DNA of 64,000 nt from Diorhabda sublineata. Lineage: Eukaryota > Arthropoda > Insecta > Coleoptera > Chrysomelidae. The stretch is from contig NC_079482.1 of assembly GCF_026230105.1 (NCBI RefSeq), positions 15,562,001-15,626,000 of the forward strand, given 5' to 3'. Shown here piece by piece: positions 12,391 to 25,375 of the stretch (positions are counted from its first letter, which is position 1; each line of letters opens with the position of its first letter). Under the pieces are notes generated by a model that worked only from the letters and a program-made list of their open reading frames with translations, was not told where the DNA came from and searched no databases. A program made the position numbers and the translations under genes.

Positions 12391-14759
12391 AGAAGAATTT
12401 TTGATTAAGCATGCAACTAGACATTTATCTTATGAGTTTTGACTTTTATTCCGAGTTTCTTATGCAAAGTAAATGTAATGATACTCATTGAGTTTTTTGT
12501 AATCAAGTGAACTATGTTCAAAATAGAATCAGAATAGTTATCAGTTTATTCGAATTTGTTATTATAAAATTAGCTCCCCTAAAGACAAACAGAACTGTGA
12601 TCGCCTTGCTTCGTCACCTTCTGGCAACATGAAAGGCACTTTAATGTGGATTTTCACAAAATTCAAATTATATTAGGAATTGATTTTTTGTCAGGTGGCT
12701 ACCTCTCAAAAAACAATCAAAAATTTTCTAAATCTTACAATAGTCGTTCCACTTAACCGGGGACATATTGTATTTTGGGTTTACAAGATATTATCATACT
12801 AATGTTGTTGCAGATGATATTTTTGGTGTAAAACTAGATTTCGTTACTAGTTATACAGTATTTGGTCTCACATATGTTGAAAGGACTTCAGTGATTCATT
12901 GAATTCAATATATTGAGGAAATTAGAGTCATAAAATAGTAATAAGTGACAGTTTATCACCTACGGGTCTTCGGAACAATTGAAGACTGATCGGAAGATTT
13001 GTTTAGCGATGGGACCCCTTTTTGGAATGAGGTGTTTGCTAATAAACAAAAATGTCACTTATTGATAAAGGAAAGGAATACACAAGAAATCCTTAATGCC
13101 TTAATTAATCTACAACCATTGATTTATTAAATGATAATTTTGTGATTTTACACCCCTCGATCATTAAGTATGAAACTAATCACTAGATTATCCAGCTAAA
13201 GCAGTAATAACCTATACCTTAGAGAATAACGTGTTACTTCTGAGACCAATGATGCTCGAAAAAGTTCAAAATTGAACCTCCACAATGCATTTCGTAAGAA
13301 CATTTGTTATACTCCGTTTGCGTTTTAGATACAACTTCGAATAAAGTCGAAAATTCATTAGATATATTTTGAGTCCTATTCATACGCAACTTTTTATACG
13401 AGTGAGGTCATACGTCAAGCAAAATGCTTATCGCGTTGGTTGTAGTGTTAAGTTGGCAGTTTTTCATCGAAGAAGGTTGTAAGAGTCAGTAAAGCGGTTC
13501 CTTCCATCTGAATCGCTTACGAAGAAGGTCGTTTTTGATAGAGTTATATCCGTGCATTATGGCGTTGCTTAATGAAGTTCTTTTAAGCCATACTTATAAT
13601 AGGAATAAACCGGAGATTATTATATGAATTTTTTCAAGTTCAGATGTCAATATTGAGTGTAGTTGAATTCCACTCCAAAAATTATTGTTACGGATGAGAA
13701 TAAAGAGGAATTTCTTCTGCCATACTGACGTTCTGAGAAAAGAAAACTGATTTTGAAAATAGAAGTAGTCCACAGAAAGTTATGGAGAGAAATGAACACA
13801 AAGTCTTAAATGTAAGCTAACCGTAGCCTAAAATTGCCAACAGACAGTCGAAGCAATCAAATTTCCCTAAATAATTTCGAAATTTTAACACCCTATATCA
13901 ATTTTATAAGTAAAATCAAATACTTTTGAAGAAAGCAATCCTTTTTATATCTTATTTCAACAATAGAACACATGAAAAAATTAATGTAACTATTTTTAGT
14001 AATCACATATTTACAAAAATTGTTTCAATAGATTATATTTCAATGAAAAATCTATTGTAATCGGACAAATGACATTAATCTATTCTTCTAACTCCACCTT
14101 CCGTTAAAAACTAATTATACTTGAAACGTTAATGCCTAATTCAATGTCACTGTAGAGGCTTGAAAATTATGCAGTGTTCTGTAGATAACGAGTCCACTCT
14201 GGTCTTTAGTTTTCACTTGTGTTTGTTAACTAATACATCTCCATTTTCCGGTCGTTGCGTGCTTTTGCATTCTCCATTTCCATCGGGACACCTTACTACA
14301 ACGAGTTTGTTGGCATTTCAATGTGTGGACTCCATAATAAGCGCATATTTTATTAAATGAGATTCATTGCACATTATATTACATTGGGAACTCATAGATA
14401 GGTGAATATAACTAAAAACCAAATGGTCAGTCAGTAAACTAGCATTGATATATATCATCACCCATAAATATCTTTTATAGAATAATGAAGGTTATAAAAT
14501 GGTAACACAATAAACCGAAACTCACGAGAACCTTGCAGAGTTATTGTTTAAATTAATAAGTAATTTCCAATATTTTGGTTTTCCTTATGTCTCCAATCGC
14601 GATGTGATGAATAGTTTCTTTCTTATTGATATTAATAACATCGATTGGATGAGAGACATAATGAAAGTAGAAAAGAAGGCGGATTGGTATTTCAAACGCG
14701 ATAATATTTAAAACATTTGATGGAAAATTATGATTATCACAAAAAAATATCAAGAAAAA
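12391..14759. other. Gene-free AT-rich stretch
   Basis: No recognisable gene or element. Frames at 14160-14360 (+) and 14553-14753 (-) lack motifs and splice context. Confidence 0.3.
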
Positions 14760-15655
14760 GTAACAAGGAATCGGACGATCTAGAAATAGTGGCTAAAACG
14801 CCAGTATTCTGAAGAAAACAGTTTAGGAAATTAGAATTGTCGAGAAAGTTAAGTGGCAAGATTATCGACAATTGTCTATATATTGTTTGGATAACAAGTA
14901 TGTTTTCAGAGAGATCAGTCTAGGAAACGAGGATTTTTGAGAAAATTGTATAAAAGGTGACAATTAGGTGTCTACAAACAGACTATTCCAAAAATATTTT
15001 CTGGAAAACAAGAATCTGGAGAAAAGAAAAAGTATCTGAACAAGAAGGAAAAAAGTATCTGGAAAGCGAGGAGTCTGAAAAAAAATTATCTAGAAAGTAA
15101 CGATTCTTAAAACAAGTATCTTGGAGCTGAGGATGCTGAAACTGTTAGGAAGCTAGGTTTCTTGAAATAATATTAAAAAATTGATTCTGAGAAAAAACTG
15201 TCTAGAAAGTCACGAAAAATGTCCATAAGAATGAAATTTCTGAAACAGGTACCTAGAGAGTGGGTATTTCCTGGAATAATTACCAAGAGTGCGAGAATTC
15301 TCAATAGAAGCGTCTAGGAATAAAGTATTCACAGGACAGTGTTCCGAAAATATCTGGGAGGCTAGTATTTTGAAAAAATCAACTAAAAAGTGTGAATTTG
15401 GAAATAAAAAAGTTTTAAAAATCAACTATTTTTGCAAAAACTATCTAGGAAGTAAATATTCTAAAAAAAAGGGTCTATAGCTGAAAAGTTTGAATATTTC
15501 AAATAAAGTTGCTAGAAAACGACATTCTGGAGAAAATACTCTAGAAAGTGAAGAAAAAAGTATGTAGGATATGAAAATTATCGTGAAACTGCGTGGGAGT
15601 TGAATATTTCTCTGGAACTTTTGGAAAAATATTTGATAATTGAAGTTCAACAATT
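14760..15655. repeat. Decayed ~30-bp minisatellite
   Basis: Roughly 900 bp of purine-rich, loosely repeating sequence. Recurrent words are 'tatctggaaag', 'tatctagaaagt', 'gaggagtctgaaaaaa', 'cgattcttaaaa' and 'gaggatgctgaaa'. Between 15052 and 15150 successive 'tatct' starts fall about 28-31 bp apart; further out the spacing drifts. Translated in its best frame, one unit reads YLESEESEKK, so a ten-residue coding repeat is a possible but unproven origin. No open frame survives across it. Short frames at 15210-15425, 15289-15480 and 15441-15653 are by-products. Confidence 0.7.
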
Positions 15656-16636
15656 GTCAACTGTCTGTTTTACTAATCATTCATCATTTTGATATTTCTG
15701 AATTATTTTGGGTGGTACTCCTCACGATAATTATTGAACTGTGTTTGTACTGTATACATGAAAATCATAGATTTTATTTTTTGTAGGTATTAAATTGTTC
15801 TAGATAAACGTTAACTTTCCTTCCATTTGTAAACTCTTTTTTTTTCGACAGGGAACGCTTGAGTGCAATTATGCATTTAGAGTACAGTAGTTGTATTGGG
15901 AATTATCAATCAACTCAATCTATTGTGTGAGATCCTAGCCTTTATTGTTTCTCCTCAGTTCCAAGAATAAAGGCACCCGTTATATCATATAGATAACATA
16001 GTCGAGAGAATTAAATTTAGCCAGTTATTTCTATTTTTAATGAAATTTATGTGCAGTTCTCGATCAATAACAAAGCGAGTTAGCATTTTTTCAAATTTAG
16101 TGTATTACACTTCTCTTTAATCGTTTTCCCCTTAGAGTAAGTAGTTGGCACTAATGCCTTACCTTTCAGAAAAAGTTCTTCAAACTTCTTTGGCGAGTTT
16201 CTGCAAAAACAAGTTCAGTTCTCTCGAGTATTTCACTCTGCGAAAGCCAGCTCATGTGAAGTACTCTCTATCAATGTGGTCAAGAAGATCAACATCATAA
16301 TGAATGTTATTATAAACCTGGACATACAGTTCTTAGCACATTTTTCTCTATAAATCCAATGTCTTTGCCAGAATGAATATTTATCACGAGTTTTCTTTTT
16401 TTGCACTGGAATTCATTTGTGGAGGTTGTGCTCTTCTTTTTCCAGTTTTACTGGAATCTCTCTGCTATTTTCATCCATTGATTATCATTTCATTAATTAT
16501 CTTCAACTGTTTATTAAAGTGTTATCAACGAACTGTAGAGATATTCCTGTCATAAATGTGTAATGGTTCTTTAACAACTTGACAACTTTAATATGCTTGA
16601 CGATAGTCCTATTTTTGTAAATAAATGAAATATACT
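15656..16636. other. Gene-free stretch
   Basis: Nothing recognised; the frame at 16373-16555 (+) is a hydrophobic chance frame. 16130-16330 is slightly richer in G+C and might be an old repeat, unidentified. Confidence 0.3.
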
Positions 16637-17965
16637 GGTGTTTCTACTTAAGGTGTGAATATGTTAAAACTGTCATTGTCACAAAGTTTAACATTTTAAA
16701 TGGTTAACGTATTGAAAACGTGTCATACGATTGCTTTTTAAGTTATTTCCAGATACTTTACACATTCATCTTGGTCAAAATATGGAAAAAAATCGCGAAC
16801 ATTTTCTACAAATTTCGACATAGATTAAATCTACAGCATTGTGCCGATAACTCGATTAGCATTTTGGTGATGAAGAACCATCTCGAGCCACCGAGTTTTG
16901 CTGGTTTTCCTAATTCAATCGTGGTCGCACATCGCTACAGTATCAATTCCGTGAAGGTCGGCTGTTGTGCCAAAACACATTGATGCTATGAGTAAAATCA
17001 AAATGCACGATCGTCATGAGACATACCATGAGACTGAGGCATTATTGGGCATAAGTTCTTTCCGCATAAACTCCATATTGCATGAATATTTGGCTGTCAA
17101 AATTTTTTTTACTTTTAATACCACATAATGTGACAATCGCTCGAAAAATAGCTTGTGTTGATTGGTACATAGAACTGCTGGAAGAATTCAATCGTGTTGG
17201 TCCAAATGACTTTTATAAAATTGAGACAGGTGACGATTCATGGATCTATGTATACAAACCAACAACTAAACAACAATTGACTGTATGGGACTCTAAATAC
17301 CCAAAGTTATCCGGGTATGAAGCACTTCGAAGCAAATAGTTGTCTGTTTTTTCTGAATAAATATACACAATAGAGAGAGAATATATTTACAATTACCACA
17401 GTTTTTCTCTATTCACATTTTTTTTAAAAATCGTACTACATAAATCTTGTCCAAGAACTTCTGAAAGAAATAATGGTATATGCAATGAAAAAATTATCCG
17501 AACATATGACGAGAATAATGAATATCCGAGAATGCATACTTTCCACATATTCCTTCATTTAGATGTATTAGTTGATAGGAACAATTATTGTTTCATTACA
17601 GCAATGTCAAACAGTCAATTAATAATGGTACACCAACATTTGTTTGCCAGAAGTGCTCGGAAATAATCAGGGAAACCAATCGCAAAAGACTAATCAATTC
17701 CAACAAAAACGTTTTGAGCAGTGAATTCATGGGTCAAAATAAATTGCGCTTTTCTACACCTGAAGAAGCGGTTAATACGTACACAACACATGTGTTTGTT
17801 TGGCACCTCAATTGGAACGAAAACAATACTTAGACAATTGGTTCCAACGCATTCAAAAGTACGTTGATCTGAATGGAGAATATTTTGAAAAACAATAAAG
17901 CTATATCCAATTATAATTTTTCTTCTTTCTTCTTCACCTATCTCAATATTTAAGTAGCAGTCCTG
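16637..17965 (+). mobile_element. Mariner element, near full length, dead
   Basis: About 1.33 kb, the normal size of a mariner. The left end (about 16640, 'gtttctacttaaggtgtgaa') and the inverted right end (about 17965, reading inward 'gactgctacttaaatattgaga') form imperfect inverted repeats with a TA at each border. The transposase is in pieces: ANIFYKFRHRLN at the start; REGRSAVVPKHIDA in another frame near 16950; VDWYIELLEEFNRVG and IETGDDSWIYVYKPTTKQQL near 17158-17280 (GDDSW holds the first catalytic Asp, family GDESW); EIIRETNRKRLI; RFSTPEEAVNTY; and the conserved tail QKYVDLNGEYFEKQ to about 17899. The block between 17340 and 17590 does not read as transposase, and the DNAxSH and PDLAPxD motifs are missing. 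A shorter sister copy lies at 25376-26342. Confidence 0.85.
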
Positions 17966-18239
17966 ATATATGTTTATTTGTTGTCTACTAGGTTTCAGAT
18001 TTATATAAGAGTGTGCTTGTGTTGGAAACATTTGCCTATATGCCGTATCAAATTCGTGTATAAGTGAAAATTCATATACATTACAGGAGTGATAATTTTT
18101 CCGTCCAATTATGGATATCGCAAGATATTTCTACTAATATTTCCAAAGTAATAAATTTCCCTATTTTAGAACCCTAATCAATCATAGTCCATTTCTCCAT
18201 TTCAATATTTAGATGACTCTTTACTGCAAATGTTGTAGG
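17966..18239. other. Short gene-free stretch
   Basis: Spacer between two mariner pieces; nothing recognised. Confidence 0.3.
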
Positions 18240-18490
18240 ATAATGATTCCATTTAAGTTTAAAGTAATGTCCACCTATACCACAGCACTTTTATACCCGA
18301 AGCTACTATTACTCAAACTATTGAAACAAGTCGGAATACTTCAAAGAAATTGATGTGTTTCTTTAACTCATTCTTCGTTGAAAAAAATTTATCACAATAT
18401 TTCTTTAAGTTGGAGAATGCTAGGCAATCACACACAGCAACATCAGACGAATATGGTGGATGAATGGATAATTTTTTTATCTAAAAATAT
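18240..18490 (-). pseudogene. Tc1/mariner transposase C-terminal fragment
   Basis: Minus strand reads HPPYSSDVAVCDCLAFSNLK and then FFSTKNELKKHINFFEV, matching the HPPYSPDLAPCDF.LFP.LK....RF.S.EEL pattern around the third catalytic Asp of mariner transposases. Stops follow, ending with a recognisable SGIKVLWYRWT-like tail near 18265. It reads opposite to the mariner just upstream. Only the C-terminal third remains. Confidence 0.7.
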
Positions 18491-20606
18491 TATTTGACTC
18501 AGAATTGAAGATGATCTTTTTATATTGTACCAGTTTGCTGTAACTATGGGGTAATCTTCAAGCTCAATTGCTTCCACATAGCCTTTAATGAGTAAGAAAT
18601 CTGCGTACTCAACTGTCTTGAACAACGTTTGTTATTTTGCCATTGTTGGTGGATACATACATGGTTCATCTGGTGGACTGGTATATAATTAAATAGTATA
18701 AGTGACGAATCACCTGTTCTATAGATAATACTATGCCATTATTTAACATTTTTACGTTTTCTGCTCGTTTCTTACTCGCCTTGTTTTGTGAGAATCGTTA
18801 AGGGTAAGTACCAATCAACGAATAACAATTCTTTTCCATGGATATTATCATCTAAATCAAATCTATTTTTGCCAATCCATCATCACTCGTCTCACTCTTT
18901 TTCTAACATAACTGAAGAACAGGGTCATAAAGAACTGGCCTTATCACTATGTGATCCATCATCGCTTAAATTAGCTACACTAGCGAAATCCGTAGGATTT
19001 GTGAACGGTTTTTATCATCAAATTATTACTTCGGCGGTGAATCGTACGTACCAATATTCAATCAATGATAGATATCAAAGCTTCATACTTAAGGTGGTAT
19101 TTAAAAATGCAGTTTTACAGAGTGGCCTTCATTCACTTTTTAAAGAAGAGCCACAAGTCGCATGTTACTAATTTTAGTTTAGAGAGTAGTACCCTTCTAG
19201 TACCCTCGTAAAATTTTGAGTTATAAAAATCCAATTATCGTAGTTTTGTATGTATTTAGTTATATGGTATGAAATTTGATGAGAATTTACCAGCAACCAC
19301 ATATTACTTCTACTGTAACGAAACATGAAGTACAAAAACTAATTACGTAAAGAAATTATGAAAATTTCGAAATCCCTTAACAATATCGTCCAATATTAAA
19401 CTTCTCGGAAAGCATATTGGCTCATAGAAATAAAAAGCAAATAAAATTTAATAATATTTTCAATAGAGAAGAATTTTATGCCGTTCTACAGAGATACGCG
19501 AAGCCATAAAACCGAATTTTATTTCTCGGTTTATATCTGATTGAAGTGAAGTACTTTTAATTTGTTCAAAAGAAAGTGACTTCAATTAGAAACTTGGAAT
19601 TTCATATTTCATCATAAGTTACTGTGAAATTGTTAGTTAGTAATTGAGAATTACGTTTTATCCATTGTAATTACCGTTATATTTCGAAAATATGTCTTCG
19701 ATATTAATAACAATTTTGAACCTGATTTTTTCTACAAAAGTTAGTTATATCGTCATTTCCTTTTCAAGTACGAAGGATTTTTATTTATAAAGAAAGCACA
19801 ATGGAAAAGTACGAAAAAAATGCCCATAACAATGGTTGACCAAAGCCTGACGAAATAAAAGGACTTCTGAGAACAATTCAAATAGATCGATAGGTGGTAT
19901 TTGAAAAGAAGGTTCTGGATATTATTGATGATTTTTATGAACAGTAATACTGAAACATACGTAGCGCATAATTGTTCTGATTGTGATTATTACAGAATGT
20001 AAATTAATATTGTACGTTGTATGAGTTCCAAGATTCCGCTCAAGTTTTTAATGATATGTTAAGAACATATATTATCTCTAAATTAGTAGCTGTTCCTTAT
20101 TTTCTATGAGACTTTTTTCTTTTATCGACTGGTGAAACAAAATACGAAAAAAAAAGATATGTAGCAAAAATAACCTAACTGAGAAAAATTGAGAGGAAAA
20201 TTACTGTTGCTGCTTAGAAATAAATGGTAAAATGGAAAGGTATTAATTATATGATAAATATCACAAAATAACTTTGAGACTGGACATTTTTCATAAGAAA
20301 GGAAATTTTATAGTTAAAGATTCTATTCGTATTATAAAATGAAGGGTATTAAGTTTGAAAGAAGCGGAAATGTAATATTCTATTTCCCTCTGCCTTATAT
20401 AGAAGAAAATGATTAGAATGTATCATAATAAGGAATTGAAGGTACAATCGAGTTTTATATAAACGTGTTCATATCGCTTGAAGGGCTCATAAAGAAAACC
20501 ATCCATTTAAAGCGTCGAAAAATATAAGTAATTCGAATTAGGTATTCTAATGTATTTCTCACTTATTCAAGCAATGCCCTCTTCCAAACAAATTTCACTG
20601 AGCCCA
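18491..20606. other. Gene-free AT-rich stretch
   Basis: The first ~170 bp may be further degraded transposase on the minus strand (frame at 18443-18625). The + frame at 18788-19171 (127 codons, Ser-rich) is the longest unassigned frame near here but shows no motif, no splice context and no family resemblance that I can name. The rest is featureless. Confidence 0.3.
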
Positions 20607-21160
20607 TTATGCCTTGAGGTGCCTGTGTAAATCTTGACATTTTTTGTCTGGTATGTCGCCGACTTTCTTTTTTTCCAATTCCGAATCATTTTTAGGTAAG
20701 AATCGTTCTCCTGATCTCTGAATATTGGGGGTGATATTCTTGGCCGATGTTATTAATTGTTTCTCGATTAGTACTCCTTTGCCAACCACTCCGTCGTAGT
20801 TCTATAGCTCCATCATACGCGGTGTGTCTCCTTCCATGAACCCTTGTCGCACCGCTACTATCAAGGTTCCGTTTCGTGCAGTATCTCCCTGTACAGCTAC
20901 CAACACCATGCTGCTCTTAGATGAATGAAGGAATAGCATATTTCAATGGTTATGTTTTTAAATTCTTATTGGACACTTTGTAGATTCATAATCTCCATTT
21001 CCATAATCACGCGTTCTTTGATATCACCTATGATTACTTCATGCGTGAACTTTCTACACCCATCTCCAATTATATTTGTGTTTCTTCATCATCTTTAGTT
21101 GATCTAGTTCCTTAACCATTTTTACGTCGCTAACTAACATCAATGTAATGTTTTCCTTTA
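20607..21160 (-). pseudogene. Degraded open frames, possibly a retroelement gag-like region
   Basis: The minus strand carries linked protein-like segments: MIKENITLMLVSDVKMVKEL near 21165, then TLIVAVRQGFMEGDTPRMMEL near 20860-20820, then after a single stop the frame at 20789-20607 (GVLIEKQLI..., SGERFLPKNDSELEKKK...). Segments are separated by stops and frame changes. It looks like one decayed gene rather than chance, and the helical charged parts could fit a gag/ORF1 protein, but I cannot name the family. Confidence 0.25.
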
Positions 21161-22475
21161 TCATTTTATTAACCTACTAAATTTATATAGAAACTAACTT
21201 TTTATCATTTTCTAAACTATACACTAAGACTTATTAATGAACACTTATCTAATCCTTAGCATATTAGTTTATTCTGAGTCACCATTTACTTTCCTCTCGA
21301 TGTGTTCGAGATGACCAGATTATTTACTCGATTAGTGGCTGATAATAATCGCATATTTATACAAATGCAATTTCTCGCTCACTCGGTTCAAGAATGTTAG
21401 CAAGTTGATTCTATAAAACGGCTATAACTTACTGTGAATGAGTTATAAAAACAAAATTTTGGCGCTTTATTTCTTGGAAAGTTCTACTCGGCGTGTCCAC
21501 CAAATTTTAAAGTCTATTAATATAATATAACAGAACCGGCTTCACGATCTACGTCAGTAGACGAGTTCGTAACAATATAATATACCTATGTTCTTATTTC
21601 AAAAATCACATTTTTGGCTTATAACAATCAGTATATGTATTAGCAGTGCGCAGTTGATGCTTAGACTTACAATCTAGATGAGAATATTGTGATTATCGAT
21701 TGGAATGTGGTGTCTTGTATAATGATATCTACTCTGTTAATATTTTCTGTAGCATTATAATGTAACATTATAATCGGCATGCCACGTTTGGTTTTAAATA
21801 TCTTATTAATTTCGTTGATTACATATTGTGGAACAGTGTTACTTCTGTTTTCACAGTTCTGAATTCTCCTATAATCTCTCTTTAAAATGAAAATTCGTAT
21901 TTTTCACTTAATTTTGGGAAAAAAAGTAGACATAAAATTTGCTTCAAAGCTTATAAATAAATTATAGAAGATCATTGAATAAAATAATATTATAAACACC
22001 AAATATGAGACGTAAAGCTGAGAAAAATATTGAAAAAACCTACCAGCGACTATAAGGAATGATATCGCCACAAATTTTCTAGAATTTACCTCAAGTTGTG
22101 CCTTTGGTAGGCACTTCACCTAAAGAGGACGTCTTAAAATCGTTTATGATATTCCATAAAACTTTTTCGAATGGAGTGGAAAGTCGACATCACATTAATT
22201 TCTTTTAAAACTTTGAAGTGACTATAAAACTGAAGTGATATTTCATGATGTTTCAAAATCAAGATAAAATATTTTGCTTCTTCTTCCGCAGTCGAAGTTC
22301 AGTTATATTTTCAATTAGTTTATCATTTTATTAAGAGGTTGAGTGCTTTGATTTTCGAATTCTGAAGAGCAATTATGTAGCTTCTTCTATAGTTCAGCTT
22401 TATACCTTTTCAGGTGTAAGGCTTAGCTTGTTTTGTGATAAACATAAAACCAACTCACCCTGTTCACATTTTATG
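21161..22475. other. Gene-free AT-rich stretch
   Basis: Nothing recognised. Confidence 0.3.
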
Positions 22476-22493
22476 TGGTTAGGTTAGGTTTAG
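22476..22493 (+). repeat. Two to three TTAGG-like units
   Basis: 'ggttaggttaggttta' carries two to three copies of the insect telomere unit TTAGG. Far too short to be telomeric; a chance or minor interstitial match. Confidence 0.3.
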
Positions 22494-23659
22494 TGAAAAC
22501 AGTAAATTAGAAGTTGGTTCAGGCTGATTATTAGTCATATGGAACTAATAACAATGAATTTTATTGCTTCCACACCAAATATATCATCAGTGATGTGACA
22601 AAACCCCCTATTTTCTCACAACCTGATCTTACAAACAATTCTTTTGCAGCTGTATTGACACTTTTCATAATACAGTAACGCAAAAAAGTGAGAAGACTTT
22701 TAGAAAATGTATGAATTTCTAGATTTTCATTACATTTATGAACACCTGAAATCTTTACCAAACTTAAAACTCGCACTCAAAGGGATAATTTTTTTTCCTA
22801 ACAATCAATCAAAATAAGCAATATAATTTCCATAAGCTGAGAATAACCTGATTTGATGCTTTATATTACTTAATATACTCGTATATTATATATTTATGTT
22901 CAATTTTACTTTATAGGACGTATTTAAAGGGAAGAATTTTGAAAAATATCTTTTTTATGAGGTTATTTTGGGTAAAACTTGTGAAGAGATATTGGTGATA
23001 AAAGTTTTCGAGATATTGAATTCAATTGAAAACAATTCTCAAACAGAATTTGACAAACAAATATCTCAACCTTAATTGGGCCACGGATGGGCTAGACACC
23101 ATTTTGGCTCAACCTACAAACAATGCGTCTGGAAATGATATGTATGGAAGGTGGTGACTCACAAAGGCGCATAAAGGATAATCACAAGCTGAAAAATAAA
23201 TGCTCGCGGTGTGCTGGGCTTGATGGATACCGTCTACCTACTGACAGGAGATTTAAGAGGGATTACGGACCATGAGTAACTACTTAGGGTTTTTGTGTCG
23301 CATGAGAAACCACTCCTAGACTAGAGCGATAACATGGACAACTCTTTCAAGGCACACCAACAAATATCTGCTACTTACAAAATAATATAATCCTAATGCC
23401 GTCCTTAAATTATTTAGGCACGTCCTGTCCGCCATCATCATAACAAAAATAAAATTGTTCTTTTCCTGCCTATATATGACACAAGCCAAAAATTGGACCA
23501 TATTCGTGCTACTCCATTACCGACTAGACCTTGGTCTGAGCTCTCCATCGATTTTCAGATCCATTTGCAGAGATTGTAGGTATGTTGACTAGGACAATTC
23601 CCTTTCTTGGATGTGTATACATCGACGTCTGCCTCTTGATACTTGAAGAATTTGCGAAA
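22494..23659. other. Mostly gene-free; unclassified higher-GC block at 23056-23560
   Basis: From about 23056 to 23560 the G+C content rises visibly and the sequence looks like an interspersed repeat (words such as 'gggccacggatgggctagac', 'gctcgcggtgtgctgggctt'). I find no readable protein domain in it. The preceding part is ordinary AT-rich DNA. Confidence 0.3.
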
Positions 23660-24490
23660 ACAGTTTTTCGTCGAATTGCTCTAAAATGGATATCTGAATC
23701 ACTGAGTATTTCATACGAACGCGTTCATCATATAGTTCACGTCAATTTGAACATGAGAAAAAAGCGTGCAAGGGTAGAAACATCGCGTTCGATATTTGCT
23801 GATTTGAAAACGATGTAGATTTCTTAAACCGAATTGTTACTATGGATAAGACTTGGGTTAATTTCTACTATTCCAAAAACAAAGTAACAATCGATGGAAT
23901 GGCGACACTCTGATTCTCCATGACCTAAGAAGTTTCGTGTCCAAAAATCTGCTGAAAGAGTTCTTGCTTCAGTTTTTTGCGATTGCCAGGGAGTAATCAT
24001 GATTGATTTTTTAGATAAGGGTAGAAAAATAACTGGAGACTGCTATTCGATATTACTTACTACTCAACGGGAAACAATTAAAGATAAAAGACGCGGAAAG
24101 TTATCCATAAGTAATTTATTTTTGCAGGACAACGCCTCTGCACACAAATCTCATGTTGCCATGCAAAAAATTGGTGATTTAGGGTTTGAATTGATAGAAA
24201 ACCCCCCTTATCCACCAGATTTGGCTCCGTCCGACCATCATCCCTTTCCTCAACTGAAAAAAAGTTTAGAAGGTCGTAAATTTCTTTCCAACGAGGAGAT
24301 AAGGAAAGCTGTCGAGGTCTGGTTGGCAGAGCAAGAAGAAACATTGTTTTCAAAGGTCTAGAGACACTGCAGGTTCACTGTAATAAATTTATCCAATCAA
24401 GAGGAGAATATGTTGAGTAATAGAAAATTTTAACATTGAAATTTTGTTTGGTTCTATAATAGGCCAAGAATTTTTCAATATATCCTCGTA
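23660..24490 (+). pseudogene. Mariner transposase, 5'-truncated, one frameshift and one stop
   Basis: Same family as the 6.3-kb copy. Homology begins at about 23668 (LKWISESLSISYERVHHIVH), continues through RVETSRSIFAD, then FLNRIVTMDKTWVNFYYSK (first catalytic Asp kept). A frameshift near 23887 moves into SMEWRHSDSP, with an in-frame TGA near 23922. The rest is open to the end at 24361: VIMIDFLDKGRKITGDCYS, LFLQDNASAHKSHVAMQ (second Asp) and NPPYPPDLAPSDHHPFPQLK (third Asp). The right terminal repeat 'aatatatcctcgta' ends at about 24490; the left one is missing. Apart from the lost N-terminus and two lesions it is the best-preserved transposase here. Confidence 0.9.
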
Positions 24491-25049
24491 TAGTATACTA
24501 GCGACACTGCTTAATTTAAGAAGTTAGCTGTGTTGAGAAGATTTATTATATTTACATTCACTACAGATACCACATTCTACCAAAAAAAGAGAGCTACAAG
24601 CGCTTCCAGAAACAAAATCCAGTTCTGTAGCTTTAACAACTGAAGTTATGAGGAAGTTCATTGAGATTTTACATGAAAACCGATTGGATGGCCACAAGAA
24701 AGTTTTACTAAATATTTGTCGTGTTTACTTGGCACTGCAAGAAAGCAACTTCAAGCCAAGTGGAATTTTCCAAGAATTAAAACGATATTTACGGTGAATT
24801 CAATACAATACAATATAACGTCATATTCTTCAACACTGCAAAGGGCAGAAAAAACATCACCATTGTGTGTCTTATATACGAATATAAGATGTTAGGCAGC
24901 GAATATTGAAACAAGTAATTGATTTTTGTCAATTTCAAATTCGGAAGACGTATTGAGATTGATATGAAGAAAGTTGAGCCACACAATAATTTGAATAATA
25001 TTTTCACTGTAGCCAATTTGACAAAATAGAAAGTCAACTAGTAAGAAGT
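24491..25049. other. Gene-free stretch
   Basis: No gene recognised; minus frames at 24789-25037 and 24892-25080 lack motifs. Confidence 0.3.
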
Positions 25050-25372
25050 CTCTCAAATTACATGCCTTCAGGAGAGACAAAAGTTACGGATGCAATTGGG
25101 AGAGTTACACATTTAAAAGGGGACTGAGCTGGCCATGTCACAGGATTGTTAAGAAATAGATGGAAGAAGATAATAGAATGGCATCTTAAGGATGAAAGAT
25201 GAAGGAACAGGGAACGAACGCCTAAGCAATAGCCGGATGATTTGAGAAGGATATCTACCAACTGAATCCAAGATGCCCAAGACCAAACAAATTGTCTAGA
25301 TCGAGAAAGGTATATTCCAGCAGTAGAAAAGACAATCTGCTCAACAATAACAACAATAAAATAATCGATTAA
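25050..25372 (+). pseudogene. RTE-like LINE C-terminal end and tail
   Basis: The + strand reads RDKVTDAIGRVTHLK, then LSWPCHRIV or (one base shifted) WAGHVTGLL, then RNRWKKIIEWHLKDERRN, RRMI/PDDLRRISTNWIQDAQDQ and a final KVYIQQ. This is the conserved C-terminal module of RTE-type non-LTR elements (LKW.WAGH..R....RW.....EW.P...RGRP..RW.DDL....G.W...A.DR). The 3' end is an (CAA/TAA)-rich tail 'caacaataacaacaataaa' ending about 25361. The RT domain is absent: a short dead insertion. A mariner begins immediately after the tail. Confidence 0.7.
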
Positions 25373-25375
25373 ACA

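Noticed and set aside
14760..15655. CRISPR-like array
   Set aside because: No constant repeat with variable spacers; the repeats are degenerate and contiguous, in a eukaryotic intron-like setting.
17690..18031. 113-codon minus frame
   Set aside because: Antisense to the mariner C-terminus (RFSTPEEAV..., NGEYFEKQ on +); a shadow.
18788..19171. 127-codon + frame as a gene
   Set aside because: Longest unassigned + frame but Ser-rich, no motif, no splice or promoter support; insufficient to call.
22476..22493. Telomeric TTAGG array
   Set aside because: Only two or three units; no array, no subtelomeric context.
24078..24353. 91-codon minus frame
   Set aside because: Antisense to the intact part of the 23.7-kb mariner transposase.
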